Source: Ophiothrix spiculata (taxonomy: Eukaryota > Echinodermata > Ophiuroidea > Amphilepidida > Ophiotrichidae). Taken from it: a stretch of DNA of 26,776 nt. Position 1 is the stretch's first letter. Each line of letters begins with the position of its first letter. The translations under genes were made by a program, and so were the position numbers. The stretch lies in NCBI GenBank assembly GCA_000969725.1, contig JXSR01S073620.1; one strand, 5' to 3'. Below, one piece after another: positions 1 through 8,821 of this stretch. The notes below the pieces were generated by a model. That model was not told the origin of the DNA and made no database searches. It saw only the letters and a program-made list of their open reading frames with translations.

Positions 1-160
1 AGAAATCTGTGGCTACTGTCAGACGGGTATCAGGTTGGATGTTGTGCCAGTAAGGAAAATGTTGGCTTGAAAATGGACATTGTATGGATACCGTGCAAGG
101 GCAGACCAGTCAAAAAAAAAGAATTCTGTGGCTACTGTCAGACTGGTTTCGGGTTGGTTT
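1..160. repeat. Two-copy intronic tandem repeat, cut by the window edge
   Basis: Positions 1-41 and 119-160 are near-identical and share the core TCTGTGGCTACTGTCAGAC, giving a unit of about 118 bp. The left copy begins at the window edge, so the array may extend upstream. A short open frame over 80-277 has no recognisable family and lies in this repeat, so I treat it as non-coding intron. Positions 161-375 hold only the polypyrimidine tract and acceptor of the first exon. Confidence 0.6.
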
Positions 161-375
161 GAAAAACAGAAATACAAGTCAGGAAAGAAATCTAAGACTA
201 AGTTAGATAGAGCTCAAACCATTTCAATATATCTTAAATTATCAGACAATCTATCAGGGACCTTATCCTGTTTGTGAGTCAAATAAGCAGTTTCCTTGTA
301 GAAACATGAATGAATGAACCCCTAAAAACAAACATACAAAAAGTTATTTCATGTGTTTTCCCTTTTTGCAAACAG

Positions 376-589
376 AGAGAAAAGACAGACAACGATAGGA
401 ATTGGTACATAGCAGGCGCTGCCGGTATGGGTGATTGGCGCGGTGGATTCTTTGCAGACTCGCCGTATGAAAGTTTTGAGAAATATCAACTGGAGAGTGA
501 AACGCACCTGATTGATGTTGAGCCTGATGACCCCCTGACTTCAGAACGAAACTTGGAGTTGTTAGGTGTGGACTTCAATGGCTACTTAG
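376..589 (+). CDS. Integrin alpha exon 1 of the window: end of propeller blade 3
   Basis: The acceptor is CCTTTTTGCAAACAG at 361-375 and the donor GTAAGA starts at 590. Entry phase is 0 and exit phase 1. The peptide begins REKTDNDRNWYIAGAAG and contains the FG-GAP core WYIAGAAGMGDWRGG, which corresponds to the GAPG-x-x-NWKG strand of alpha-6/alpha-7. It also has a PYES-x-E segment matching the PYE-x-x-E linker of the laminin-binding clade, and it ends in DFNGYLG, the start of the next blade. An AG at 386-387 is a possible alternative acceptor, but the one at 374-375 has the better pyrimidine tract. The upstream in-frame ATG at 310 lies in the intron and is not the start. The last 80 or so bases of this exon are re-copied in the following intron. 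Confidence 0.92.
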
Positions 590-1400
590 GTAAGAAATTT
601 GTTCCACAGTCAATGGAATAGTCCTTGTGTGTACATGTTGTAACCATGCTTGACATCAGTGAGATGTACATGGTTGATTTGAGCCTGATAACCCCCTTGC
701 TTCAGAACGAAACTTTGAATTGTTTGATGTTGACTTCAATGGCTACTTAGGGAAGGCAGTTTCTCAAGGTCAGCCTCTCCTAGAGGCCTTCGGGGTTTGG
801 TCACAAAAAAATCTATCTTTCAACATTGAGTCCAATGAGCGAGCAAGGCGAACGCAGCAAGCGGATGGTCGCAAAACATTTTTCTATCAACTTTTGAGTT
901 CAATGAGCAAGCGCAGCGAGCTGGATGCCTACGGCATCCACTGAGGCCAGTGCGAGCAAAGTGAACCTGGAGCCAAAGATCTACTACTTCAAAGACTAAC
1001 GACGATAAGTAAGGGCGCTATAAAATTGGTCTTATCAAGGTATTTTATGAAATAAACAAGCCTTTCAGAAAGGCTATTCCAGGTGACAGATGCATGATGT
1101 AACCATGTGTGACATTGTGAGACGCATCCTATTGATACTAGCCTGATGACCCCTTGACTTCAGAACAAAACTAGGAGGTGTTAGGTGTGGACTTCAATGG
1201 CTACTTAGGTTAGAAGTTTGTTCCACAGCAGGAAGACCTTTATGTATAATAGGCCTGCATGATGTAACCATGTATAATATCAGTGTGACACTTAAATTTT
1301 CGCCCAATGGTTTAATGTTACCTTGATGATTCCTTCAGAACAAATTTACAGTTAGCTGTTGACTTCAATGGTTATTTAGATAAGAATTGTTGTCCACGTG
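512..1400 (+). repeat. Degenerate array of exon 1 3' ends with their donor, four copies
   Basis: The exon segment from about 512 through the donor at 590 recurs at about 672-756, 1135-1230 and 1310-1400. Each copy carries the core GACTTCAATGGCTACTTAG or a close variant. The donor is intact only in the exon (GTAAGA). It is GGGAAG in copy 2, GTTAGA in copy 3 and GATAAG in copy 4. Intron sequence such as TGATGTAACCATG is repeated with the exon part, so the repeated unit spans the exon-intron boundary. Copy 3 has in-frame stops and copy 2 has lost GT, so none looks usable as an exon. An unrelated insert separates copies 2 and 3. Confidence 0.85.
757..1085. other. Unrecognised insert inside the exon 1 array, with an internal duplication
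   Basis: This stretch does not match the array unit on either side. It contains an imperfect direct duplication of about 60-70 bp (near 809-870 and 881-940) sharing CAATGAGC-x-AGC-type wording, and short inverted pairs such as GCCTCTCCTAGAGGC and GCCTTTCAGAAAGGC. An open frame at 720-944 reads through the array and the insert, and I do not regard it as a gene. It may be a small mobile element, but no clear ends were found. Confidence 0.4.
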
Positions 1401-1523
1401 AAGGAGGTACATAACTTTGCAAGAACTAGTGTTGTTTCTTTGATCTCTGATTTTAACAATGATCAGCCTTGTTGTGTCTTTCTACTGATGTTCTATAAGA
1501 ATTGTATTAAAAGTAACAAAACA

Positions 1524-1763
1524 ATAGTCGGCCTCCAAACAAAATTTTCGCTACCAAACATTTGGTCGTGAAGTCATTAAATATTTGCAATCAAATTTAA
1601 AGTATGAACTGGTAACAATCATTTGGTGCAATGTATACATCAGTTCAATACATGTGCAATCTAGCGCGAAATTTTATTTGGTCTCAACTCGGTGTTGAAG
1701 TTATTTTATTTGGAGTCACGACCAAATGTTTGGTAGCCAAAATTTTGTTTGGAGGCCGACTAT
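1524..1763. mobile_element. MITE, ATAGTCGGCC family, copy 1
   Basis: About 240 bp with long terminal inverted repeats. The left end begins ATAGTCGGCCTCCAAAC and the right end finishes GTTTGGAGGCCGACTAT, and the arms continue inwards through the word ACCAAATGTTTGGT. There is no coding capacity. Related copies lie at 9692-9971 and 14150-14440, with a more distant relative at 8461-8730. A target-site duplication was not resolved. Confidence 0.8.
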
Positions 1764-1961
1764 GTTTTCACCCTAACATCAATGTAATATTTTCTTAAAA
1801 AGGATCAGTGACTTTGTATCTCTTACATAAATTAGCATGAGATTGGGCAGATAATGTTAAATTTTAGACAATACTAGCTATCAAGAATGATGAAATGATT
1901 GATTCTGCTATTTATTACTTTACTAATTTATAACTAAATTCAATTTTCATTCTAATCACAG

Positions 1962-2163
1962 GTTTTTCAATAGCAGGAGCAAAGTTTGATGATGAAGGCC
2001 TACGCACTGTAGCAGGCGCACCTAGAGAGGGCGGTAGTGGTGCGGTAGTCATATTCAATCGCATGCGTGGTGGAACCACCAGCAAAGCCTTTGTGATGCC
2101 AGGGAGGGCAGTCTCTGAGTCGTATGGGTACTCTGTGTGTGTTGCAGATCTGAATGGAGATGG
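1962..2163 (+). CDS. Integrin alpha exon 2: blade 4 and first part of the blade 5 cation loop
   Basis: The acceptor is TTCATTCTAATCACAG ending at 1961 and the donor GTAAGG starts at 2164. Entry phase is 1 and exit phase 2. Joined to exon 1 the junction reads YLG-FSIAG, the usual YLGFS strand. The peptide contains the FG-GAP core VAGAPREGGSGAVVIF, then YGYSVCVADLNGD, and ends two bases into a glycine codon. With exon 3 this completes the cation loop DLNGDGYDD (residues 134-142 of the window protein). Twenty bases of this exon reappear at 2230-2249. Confidence 0.95.
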
Positions 2164-2229
2164 GTAAGGATAATAGTATACAAATTGACTGCTTTGAGAG
2201 CATGGTTAAAATATGGGGCAAAGGCAACA

Positions 2230-2249
2230 GTAGCAGGCGCACCTAGAGA
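2230..2249 (+). repeat. 20-nt fragment of exon 2 in the following intron
   Basis: The word GTAGCAGGCGCACCTAGAGA occurs in exon 2 at about 2009-2028, where it encodes the VAGAPR core, and again here, 66 bases after the exon 2 donor. A 20-base exact repeat within 220 bases is very unlikely by chance. It lies directly upstream of the LINE remnant. It parallels the donor-side exon copies seen at other exons, although only a piece of the exon is left. Confidence 0.65.
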
Positions 2250-2910
2250 AGAACAATCTTGCTTGAGCATTATAGGTGCCATGCCAATCCGCTCTTCAAA
2301 AAGCACAAACTTTTAGATGTGTATGATACATATAAATTGGATCTTGGTGTATTTATGTATAAACATCAAGCAGAGTTGTTACCAAAAACATTTATAAATT
2401 ATTTTCGTAAACACAATCAAAATCATAATTATTCTACAAGAAATGCCCAAAATTATAGCATCCATAACTCGAAGAAATGCTTTTCTGATAGATCGATTTG
2501 AACATCTGGTCCAGGTCTATGGAATTCTCTGGATAGAAAAACAAAACAATCTAAAAAACTGCCAAAGAGTTTCGATATAAGTTCAAAACAAACCTTTTAG
2601 AAACATATACTTAAGCTTTGTAATATTTATAAATTCAACAATATATTGTACTATCATATGATTTGTTTTGAAGTTTTGGGCATGTCTTGTCTTTTGTGCG
2701 TCGGATTTGTGTGTGTTTACTTTCTCCTAGTATTGCGTTATTAGACTATTAGGCTCTACTTTGGGGATGGCCCATTCAGGCTTTTTTGGCCTTTTGCCAT
2801 CTCCTCAATATCATTCTTTGTTGTATTTTATGTATAATTTTATTTGTTCTTGCTCTGTTCAGTTTATTTGAGTGTGATATTGGAATAAATTGATATGATT
2901 GATGATGATC
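2250..2910 (+). pseudogene. 5'-truncated LINE: C-terminal end of reverse transcriptase ORF plus 3' UTR
   Basis: The frame from 2259 to 2501 reads NPLFKKHKLLDVYDTYKLD, then FMYKHQAELLPKTF, a NYSTRN-type segment and a stop. This is the layout of the C-terminal tail of non-LTR retrotransposon ORF2 proteins. In another frame after the stop, GPGLWNSLDRKT and KSFRYKFKTNLLETY (about 2508-2610) continue the same tail (GP-x-LWNSL ... FK-x-x-L), so there is at least one frameshift. A 3' UTR follows to about 2900, with AATAAAT at 2884-2890 and a short TGAT-rich tail. The element is 5'-truncated and dead; its clade was not settled. Confidence 0.8.
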
Positions 2911-3052
2911 AACGTGATCAAACACAACAGGTATTTTTCTAAAATGTACATGTAAGTGGAAAATTTGTGGATTAGTTTAAATGAACAATTCACCCATTTA
3001 TTCTACCAATCCTGATGAATCTATTCAACGATGGTTAAAAATATTTCCCCAA

Positions 3053-3119
3053 GGTGATCTCAAAACCATGAATATGCCCAAAGCAAAGCTAAGGGTATAT
3101 TCATGATTTTGAGATCACC
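3053..3119. repeat. Long hairpin, arms of about 27 bp
   Basis: The left arm GGTGATCTCAAAACCATGAA and following bases (3053-3079) is the near-perfect reverse complement of the right arm ending TTTTGAGATCACC at 3119, with a loop of about 13 bases. No coding content. It is probably a small foldback or MITE remnant; the flanking bases show no convincing target-site duplication. Confidence 0.75.
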
Positions 3120-3463
3120 AATTTGAAATGATTTTAACTATACCCCAAACAAAAGGCAGTCAATATTTGCTTTGTATACTGAATATGGTTTTTTGTCATC
3201 TGGTTGGTTAAAAGAATCATATCAGAAAATGCCCAATGGTGATTTACTCTCTGACAACCTTTGACATGAAGTTCATTGAGGTGTTATTTTAATCCTTAAA
3301 ACATGGTCTTTACAAATATTTTAAAAAGTGAAAATGACAGGAGGCTGCATTTATGGCTGCTTTGGGATGGACGGTCACAAATATGGTGTAAATTGCATAT
3401 ATGTCCTGATGTACAGATGTGTTATTACTTCATTTCTAAATCTAAGATATTTTTCTCCTTCAG

Positions 3464-3557
3464 ATACGATGATTTGATTGTTGGTGCTCCCCTATACTAT
3501 GATCGTATCAACAAGGACGGCGGGAGAGTGTACGTCTACTTGAACAAGAATAAATCA
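3464..3557 (+). CDS. Integrin alpha exon 3: blade 5 FG-GAP strand
   Basis: The acceptor is TTTTTCTCCTTCAG ending at 3463 and the donor GTAAGA starts at 3558. Entry phase is 2 and exit phase 0. The first base completes the glycine of DLNGDG, followed by YDDLIVGAPLYYDR and GGRVYVYLNKNKS. This is the classic cation loop followed by the D-L-I-V-G-A-P strand and the G-x-VYVYLN strand seen in alpha-6/alpha-7. It has 94 coding bases. Confidence 0.95.
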
Positions 3558-4334
3558 GTAAGATCACTATTTCTGTATTTCTTACTGTTACTTTTATTTG
3601 AGTAAATTTGTGATCGTAACTTCTTATGTTTTGTCCCTTGTGTGATAGAGAACCACAAAAATAATGGAAATTCAAGTTAATTCTGATGCTCTGATTTTGT
3701 GAGTATTTCTGTATATTTAATTTTGAATGGGGGAAGGACTTTTTTTTGTTAGGGAGGCTGTATGTGCTGTACAGTTTTTTTCAACAAACGGTTTCAGAAG
3801 TGATTTTTTTGGTTAAATCAGGTCTTTTTGATCTGATATTTTTTCCAAAATAATTACAATCTTACAAGCTGATTTTTTCTATAAAAATATGACCATGAGA
3901 GCTAAACTTTTATTAAATAAGTCACTTTTGAACTGCTCACTTGTGGCCTTTAGATCTGAAGTTAGTAGCAGAAGAGGATGATATGAACGTGAGCCTTTGG
4001 CACACACTGGGACCCTCAGTATGTATCCTCAGTATGTATGAATGCCCCCTCCCCTCCACTCCCATCCCACCCCCGAATGTTGGGGGAGGACTTGAAACTA
4101 ACCATGACACCTGAAATTTGGTTAAATAAGGCAATTTTAAACCCGCTTTTGAACTGCTCATTTAGTAACCTGTAAACTGCCTATAGTACCAATCACAAAT
4201 GTGTAATGTGCCTTAAATGTCAGTCATGATAAACTTTTGTTCTGTGTTTTATCACTCCAGTGCTTTATTGTCATTATATTATTTAGGGCTAATCTGTACA
4301 AATAGTATACCATGCTTAAAGGGGCATTGGACAC
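3558..4334. other. Intron 3, first part: no gene seen
   Basis: T-rich intron. Two related segments, 3900-3960 and 4115-4165, share the words AAATAAG and TTTTGAACTGCTCA, suggesting an old imperfect duplication. A short doubled word TCAGTATGTAT lies at 4016-4040. Nothing coding is recognisable. Confidence 0.5.
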
Positions 4335-5165
4335 AATTTCAAAATTTTATTTTATTTAACAACAACAACAAGAGGGTATTTATATGCGCTATTCACGTGA
4401 GTATCATAGCGCTTACAAAATAGAATAACATATTAAAACAAAGAAAAATATACAAAATATAATAAGAATGAATGTGTCTTTAGAAGTAACTGATGGTGCA
4501 AGTCAGCTGTTACTTGGCAGTTTATTCTATTCATAAACAGCTGTGATACTGAATTTGTTTCTGCCAATTGATGTAAACTCTTTTGGGATATAGAGAAAGC
4601 TGATACAGCTGAATGCATTGAGAGATGTATGGAGGAGCAAAACCATTGAGAGCTTTGTATACGTAGAGCAAGATCTTGAAAACAAGTCTCTTCTCCACTG
4701 GAAGCCAGTGGAGTCTCTCTAACAGTGAATCAGCATCAACCTTCCTTCTGACTGCAAAAATTATTCTGGCGGCACTGTTCTAAATCCGTTGTAAACGTTT
4801 TAAATCAGATGATGACAACAAAGTGAAAAGTGCATTGCAATAATCAAGACAAGATATGATGATTGCTCTGGCTGGGTGTTATGAAACAACGGATTCGCCA
4901 AAGGTTCTTAATCTGAAACATTGTTGACTGCTGGAGAGTGAACATGGTTTGACAATGTCATAGTTTGATTGAGTGTTACACCTAGGTTGCGGATTGTTTT
5001 TAGAGACGGCTATGGAATGAGCACCAACTCTGAGCGATATGTCAGAAAGATTGCTGATATAGTTACATGAGCCAGCTATAAAAAAAAACTCTGTCTCAGA
5101 GTTATTCAGTTTTGAATAGTTTGTAGATAGCCAATTTCTAATCTCATAAATACATATGTTAGAAA
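4335..5165 (-). pseudogene. CR1/L2-like LINE reverse transcriptase remnant with 3' tail
   Basis: Read on the minus strand from 5165 downwards, the pieces come in the order expected of the C-terminal half of a CR1/L2-type reverse transcriptase. They are EIRNWLSTNYSKLNNSETEF, then VGAHSIAVSK, then RNLGVTLNQTM in a shifted frame. CLDYCNALFTLLSSSDLKRL follows at about 4850-4790, then NSAARIIFAVRRK and LHWLPVEKRLVFKILLYVYK with ALNGFAPPY at about 4720-4625. At least one stop and two frameshifts are present. The 3' end is the AGCGC-x-TATAAAT and (GTT)n stretch at 4335-4420. The element is dead and lies opposite to the integrin gene. Confidence 0.85.
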
Positions 5166-5284
5166 AAAATGGTTCTTGCTAATGTTGTTTCAAGCGAACA
5201 GTGTGTTAGATAGTTAGGCAAGCCAATATGATGGGTCAAAATGGCAGTTTTTGTGAGAAATCTCTTTATCCAAAGTCTTGTTAA

Positions 5285-5545
5285 CCCTAACTGACCATAC
5301 GGGATTTTTCGTTTCTAGCCTATCTCCTCGGAAAGTGAGGGTGAAAAAATGCATGTTTTCACCAGGATTCAAACCCGTGACCTGTGGATTCCCAGACCGC
5401 CTATACCATTAGCAGGCCACCGCCGAGTAGCTGCCCGGGCAGCGATTCCGTTACCATATGGAACCCCCGTCTATGACGTATTTGGACTTAGCGCATTTTA
5501 GGTGATTTCAATAATGAGATTTAGTGAGGTCTAGGACTGTTAGGG
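5285..5545. mobile_element. piggyBac-like MITE, long copy, with a tRNA-like segment inside
   Basis: The element begins CCCTAACTGACCATACGG and ends GACTGTTAGGG, and it is flanked on both sides by TTAA (5281-5284 and 5546-5549). TTAA targets with CCCT...AGGG ends are the signature of piggyBac-type transposition. It is 261 bp long with no ORF. On the minus strand it contains tRNA-like wording: a box A-like TGGCCTGCTAATGG and a box B GGGTTTGAATCC (about 5420-5360), suggesting a SINE fragment captured inside the MITE. Confidence 0.75.
5357..5424 (-). other. tRNA-derived segment inside the piggyBac-like MITE
   Basis: On the minus strand the segment has an A box-like TGGCCTGCTAATGG, then GGTCTGGGAATCCACAGGTC and a B box GGGTTTGAATCCTGG at tRNA spacing. 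The cloverleaf is not convincing, so this is a tRNA-derived relic and not a tRNA gene. It is absent from the shorter neighbouring copy at 5566-5666. Confidence 0.5.
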
Positions 5546-5565
5546 TTAAGTGACATCAATATTAA

Positions 5566-5666
5566 CCCTAACTGACCATACGGGATTTTTTGTTTCTAGC
5601 CTATCTCCTCGGAAAGTTTTAGGTGATTTCAATAATGAGATTTAGTGAGATCTAGGACTGTTAGGG
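5566..5666. mobile_element. piggyBac-like MITE, internally deleted copy
   Basis: Same ends as the element at 5285-5545 (CCCTAACTGACC ... GTTAGGG), again flanked by TTAA (5562-5565 and 5667-5670). About 160 bp of the interior, including the tRNA-like segment, is missing: GGAAAG is joined directly to TTTTAGGTGATTTC. The two copies lie only 20 bases apart, so this is a deletion derivative or a local re-insertion. Confidence 0.75.
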
Positions 5667-5889
5667 TTAAGGCAGTTAATGTTTTTGAGACAAGAAAACC
5701 TTTTGATGGATAGTTGGGCAAGTCAATATGATGGTGGAATCTATCACTTGAATACATATGTGTTGGTCATAAGTTGGACAGGGTACCTTCATAATAATCA
5801 GTTACTCAGGCATTATGCTGGTTCAAAATGAATGCTTGCTCTGTAAGATCACCATTTTAATCATAGTATTAGTCATGTTGAATAGTTAG

Positions 5890-6591
5890 TAACGTTGGGA
5901 CCGTGTACACGTGTAAACGTTTACACGGAAGGAACGCGTGTAAACGTTTACAAACTCTATCAAACGTTTAACCGTGAGTGTTTTAAGCTTGCCTTTCTGT
6001 CCAGTTTTTACTAGAATTTTAACAAAAAACCATCTCTCTATTGTGTCCTCTGTTGTATTTTCATGATTAATCATGCATCGCATCATCAAGACATCGAGAA
6101 AGCTAGCATTTTTTAGCTAACCAAAGTCGCCGATCACCGATGTACGATTATTATTTGGCTATCCAGGGACGTGCCTGGGAATTCCCTGAACGCTGTAGTG
6201 GTGCCGCTAAATAGAAAATCGGGATTTTCATAACGTGATACTTCAACTACAATGGCGACATCCTTGGCTGCTGCCATGTGCATGAAAAACATTAAGTTGA
6301 TTGAACGTTTAAAAGCTTGTTACATTTATAAGTAACTATGTTTTCACTTGTCTTTGTGTTTAAACGTCAGTTGTGTAAATAAAAATACACCTTGCATCTA
6401 ATTTAGTAATGAAATGTTGCATTTTATGAAGGATGCAAAATTCTGCAACTTGGACTACGTACGTACATACATTGAATTTGGATTGCTTTTACAGTCGCAA
6501 ATTTGTGACGTTATTTGCGTGTACACGGTTACACGCCCGAATAAAAAACCGTGTACACGGATTTGTTAATAACCGTGAACTCCCAACGTTA
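5890..6591. mobile_element. hAT-like non-autonomous element with 8-bp target duplication
   Basis: The ends are TAACGTTGGGACCGTG on the left and CCGTGAACTCCCAACGTTA on the right, inverted over 11 bp. ATAGTTAG stands directly outside both ends (5882-5889 and 6592-6599), which fits an 8-bp duplication typical of hAT elements. The caveat is that the same word recurs in the surrounding array. Subterminal GTGTAAACGTTTACA-type palindromes occur twice near the left end, and GTGTACACGG occurs near the right. It is 702 bp with no transposase-like frame. Confidence 0.7.
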
Positions 6592-7170
6592 ATAGTTAGG
6601 CAGATATTGGACTAAAGAACCTTTCCAATTGATAGTTAGTCTGGTCAGATAGTTCATCTGGTCAACATGGCAGCTTTTTATGTGGGATTGCCCCTTTTAA
6701 TCTGTATGTTGGTTATGTGTTGGATAATTAGGCAGTAATTGTTTTGAGAGACCAAAACTGTTTTGAAGGATAGCTAGGTAAGTGGGGCAACATGGTAGTT
6801 CGAAATTGCAGGTTTTTTACTTGAAATTTCCTTTATAATATATTCTTATCAGTAATATGTTGGATAGTTGAGCAGTTATTGTTCTGTGATGGAAAACTTT
6901 TGTGCAGAAATAGTTAGGCAGGTAATAGGGTGGCAGCTTTTTCTGTAGAATAATCTGTGTGTTGGATATTTAGGCAGTTACCATTCTTGAACTAGGAAAC
7001 TTTTGTGGCAGTTATGGGTCCTATAGTTGAATAGTTAGGCCGTTATGTTCTGACAAGGGGACCTTTGTGACAGATATATAATATAGTTAGGCAGGTCAAT
7101 ACAGAAATACAGTAGCTCTAAAATTATAGGCATTTTTTATACGAATCAAATGGTGCATAGTTAGGCAAAA

Positions 7171-7580
7171 AGTTTCCTTACCACTCGTTAAGGAAGGTAA
7201 TCTGTATAAAAAGAGATAAGATGGATAGCATATTATCCGGTAAATCATTTGACCCATATCTTTGCAAATTTTGGTACTGAATTGAGCTTTTTGCATAATT
7301 TTCCATTGAATGTTTTTTTAAAATCAAAATTATGCAAATGTTATCTTTTATGGCAACATTTGCACAAACTTTCAACAAAACTTGTTAATGAATATGAAAA
7401 ATCATGAAAATGTCACTTTTATACAAAGTTGGCTCTCAATGTTAATAGTTTTTTTAAATTTTTTTCTTGTACAGCAACCACTTGGTACATAAAAATACAA
7501 TGAAATCACAAAATAATGCATGACATAGTACGTCAAAAAATACATTTCTAAAGAAAATATATATTTCTTTATTATTTCAG
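7171..7580. other. End of intron 3: nothing recognisable except the acceptor
   Basis: AT-rich sequence with several short minus-strand open frames of low-complexity composition and no family resemblance. The 3' end is the acceptor ATTTCTTTATTATTTCAG of exon 4. Confidence 0.5.
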
Positions 7581-7686
7581 GCTGATTTTCGAGATGTAGA
7601 ACCCATCGCATTAACAGGCCCCATGGATTCCATGTTTGGTATATCAATTATCAACCTGGGTGATATCAACTTGGATGGAAAACAAG
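7581..7686 (+). CDS. Integrin alpha exon 4: blade 6 start with second cation loop
   Basis: The acceptor is TTTCTTTATTATTTCAG ending at 7580 and the donor GTATGT starts at 7687. Entry phase is 0 and exit phase 1. The peptide begins ADFRDVEPIALTG and continues PMDSMFGISIINLGDINLDG. The DSMFGIS strand and the loop DINLDGKQD, completed by exon 5, sit at residues 198-206 of the window protein. PDSMFGIS is a hallmark phrase of alpha-6/alpha-7. Confidence 0.95.
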
Positions 7687-7929
7687 GTATGTCATTATTT
7701 TTAAGTGAGTCCCAAAATATTTTCAGAAGAGAAATAAGCTCAGTAGCTAGTCAGAGTAAGTATGAATCCAAAGTTGAAACACAAACAAGGTTTGGTTTCA
7801 TACTCGAATAACATCCACATTTACAGCAGCTTGTACTGATAATTGTACTGAGCTAGATAAGTTGACTTCTATTGTGAAGGGTTCTGAAGTTTTGTACTTG
7901 CAGGGGCTAAACGGACCATAAGTCACCCT

Positions 7930-8405
7930 TCGAAGGAACAATGAGCAACATGGCAGCCATTCCCATAGCGTTGGATGAGGTGGAGGTCTTCAGTCTAATA
8001 TACTGTTACAGATGTACTGTGTTTATATACTTACATAGATTACATACTTACATAGATTACCATTACTGTATATTTAAGCCAGTAATAATTATATGATAAA
8101 CACATGTTTGTATCTGACACACCAGAGGATCCACTTGATAAACAAGAGGACCAAGATGTGTTTCCAAGTCTCTGCCTTGCAAGGGAAAGGAACAATGAGC
8201 AACATTACAGCCATCCCCAGAGCATTGGGGTAGGGGTGAAAGACCTCAGTCTAATTTACTGTTACAGATGTACTGTGTTTACCATTACCATATATTTAAG
8301 CCAGTAATAATTAAATGATAAACACATTTTTGTACCTGACACACCAGATGATCCACTTAAAAAACAAGAAGTCCAAGATTTTTTCGAAGTTTCTGTCTTG
8401 CAAAG
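7930..8405 (+). repeat. Two-copy imperfect tandem duplication in intron 4
   Basis: Two units of roughly 220-250 bp share GGAACAATGAGCAACAT, CAGTCTAAT, TACTGTTACAGATGTACTG, TATTTAAGCCAGTAATAATT and CTGACACACCAGA. The region around 8104-8240 is open and reads VSDTPEDPLDKQEDQ. The joined exons 4 and 5 already encode an uninterrupted cation loop, so this is not a constitutive exon of the integrin. Its origin is unknown. Confidence 0.7.
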
Positions 8406-8460
8406 AAAAGAATTTTAATTTTCACACATATCACTTTTATTGTAATCTTATGAATGAGTC

Positions 8461-8730
8461 TAAAGGTCAAAACATACTTCTTATGGGCTACCAAACATTT
8501 GGTGCATCAAGTCTTTGTCATCTTATAATCTGATATATAGTTACAATGTATTTTCTATTAGTAACGGAGACTTGGTGATGAAAAATCAATACTCCACCAA
8601 ATTGTCTTTGCTTTGTGATTTTCAACACCAATCATCCGTTATTGATTAGAAGATGCATTGGAATTGATGTAATAACAAAGACTTGTTGCACCAAATGTTT
8701 GATAGCTCAAAATAGTATGTTTTCGCCTTA
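8461..8730. mobile_element. MITE related to the ATAGTCGGCC family
   Basis: The inverted ends are imperfect: the left arm has AAAACATACT, GGCTACCAAACATTTGGTGC and AAGTCTTTGT. The right arm has ACAAAGACTTGTTGCACC, AAATGTTTGATAGC and AGTATGTTTT. The central ACCAAATGTTTGGT-type core links it to the elements at 1524, 9692 and 14150. No ORF. Confidence 0.7.
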
Positions 8731-8821
8731 ATTTCAATCTATGCAGAAGCTGTCACACTTTTACCCACCAAATGAAGACACTTATCACTATCAATGACAA
8801 TATTATCTCCTGTTCATCCAG

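Larger units (their letters stand above)
5200..7170. repeat. Very degenerate tandem array with the word GATAGTTAGGCA, unit very roughly 120 bp
   Basis: The phrase ATAGTTAGGCA or a close variant recurs at about 5208, 5710, 5882, 6592, 6730, 6775, 6863, 6910, 6967, 7030, 7084 and 7158. It is often followed by CAATATGATGG or AACATGGCAG and by phrases such as GAAAACTTTTGTG. This looks like an old tandem array, later invaded by three inverted-repeat elements (5285-5545, 5566-5666, 5890-6591). No coding content was recognised. Confidence 0.6.

Noticed and set aside
310..375. ATG at 310 as translation start of the gene
   Set aside because: A clear polypyrimidine tract and AG precede 376. The residues before it do not resemble a signal peptide, and the gene must contain blades 1 and 2 upstream.
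720..944. 74-residue frame containing DFNGYLGK as a second real exon
   Set aside because: It begins in a decayed exon 1 copy whose donor is GGGAAG and continues into an unrelated insert. Exon 1 to exon 2 joining already gives YLGFSIAG.
2000..2306. Two overlapping minus-strand frames of about 80 residues
   Set aside because: They lie antisense to integrin exon 2 and the LINE fragment and have no recognisable motifs.
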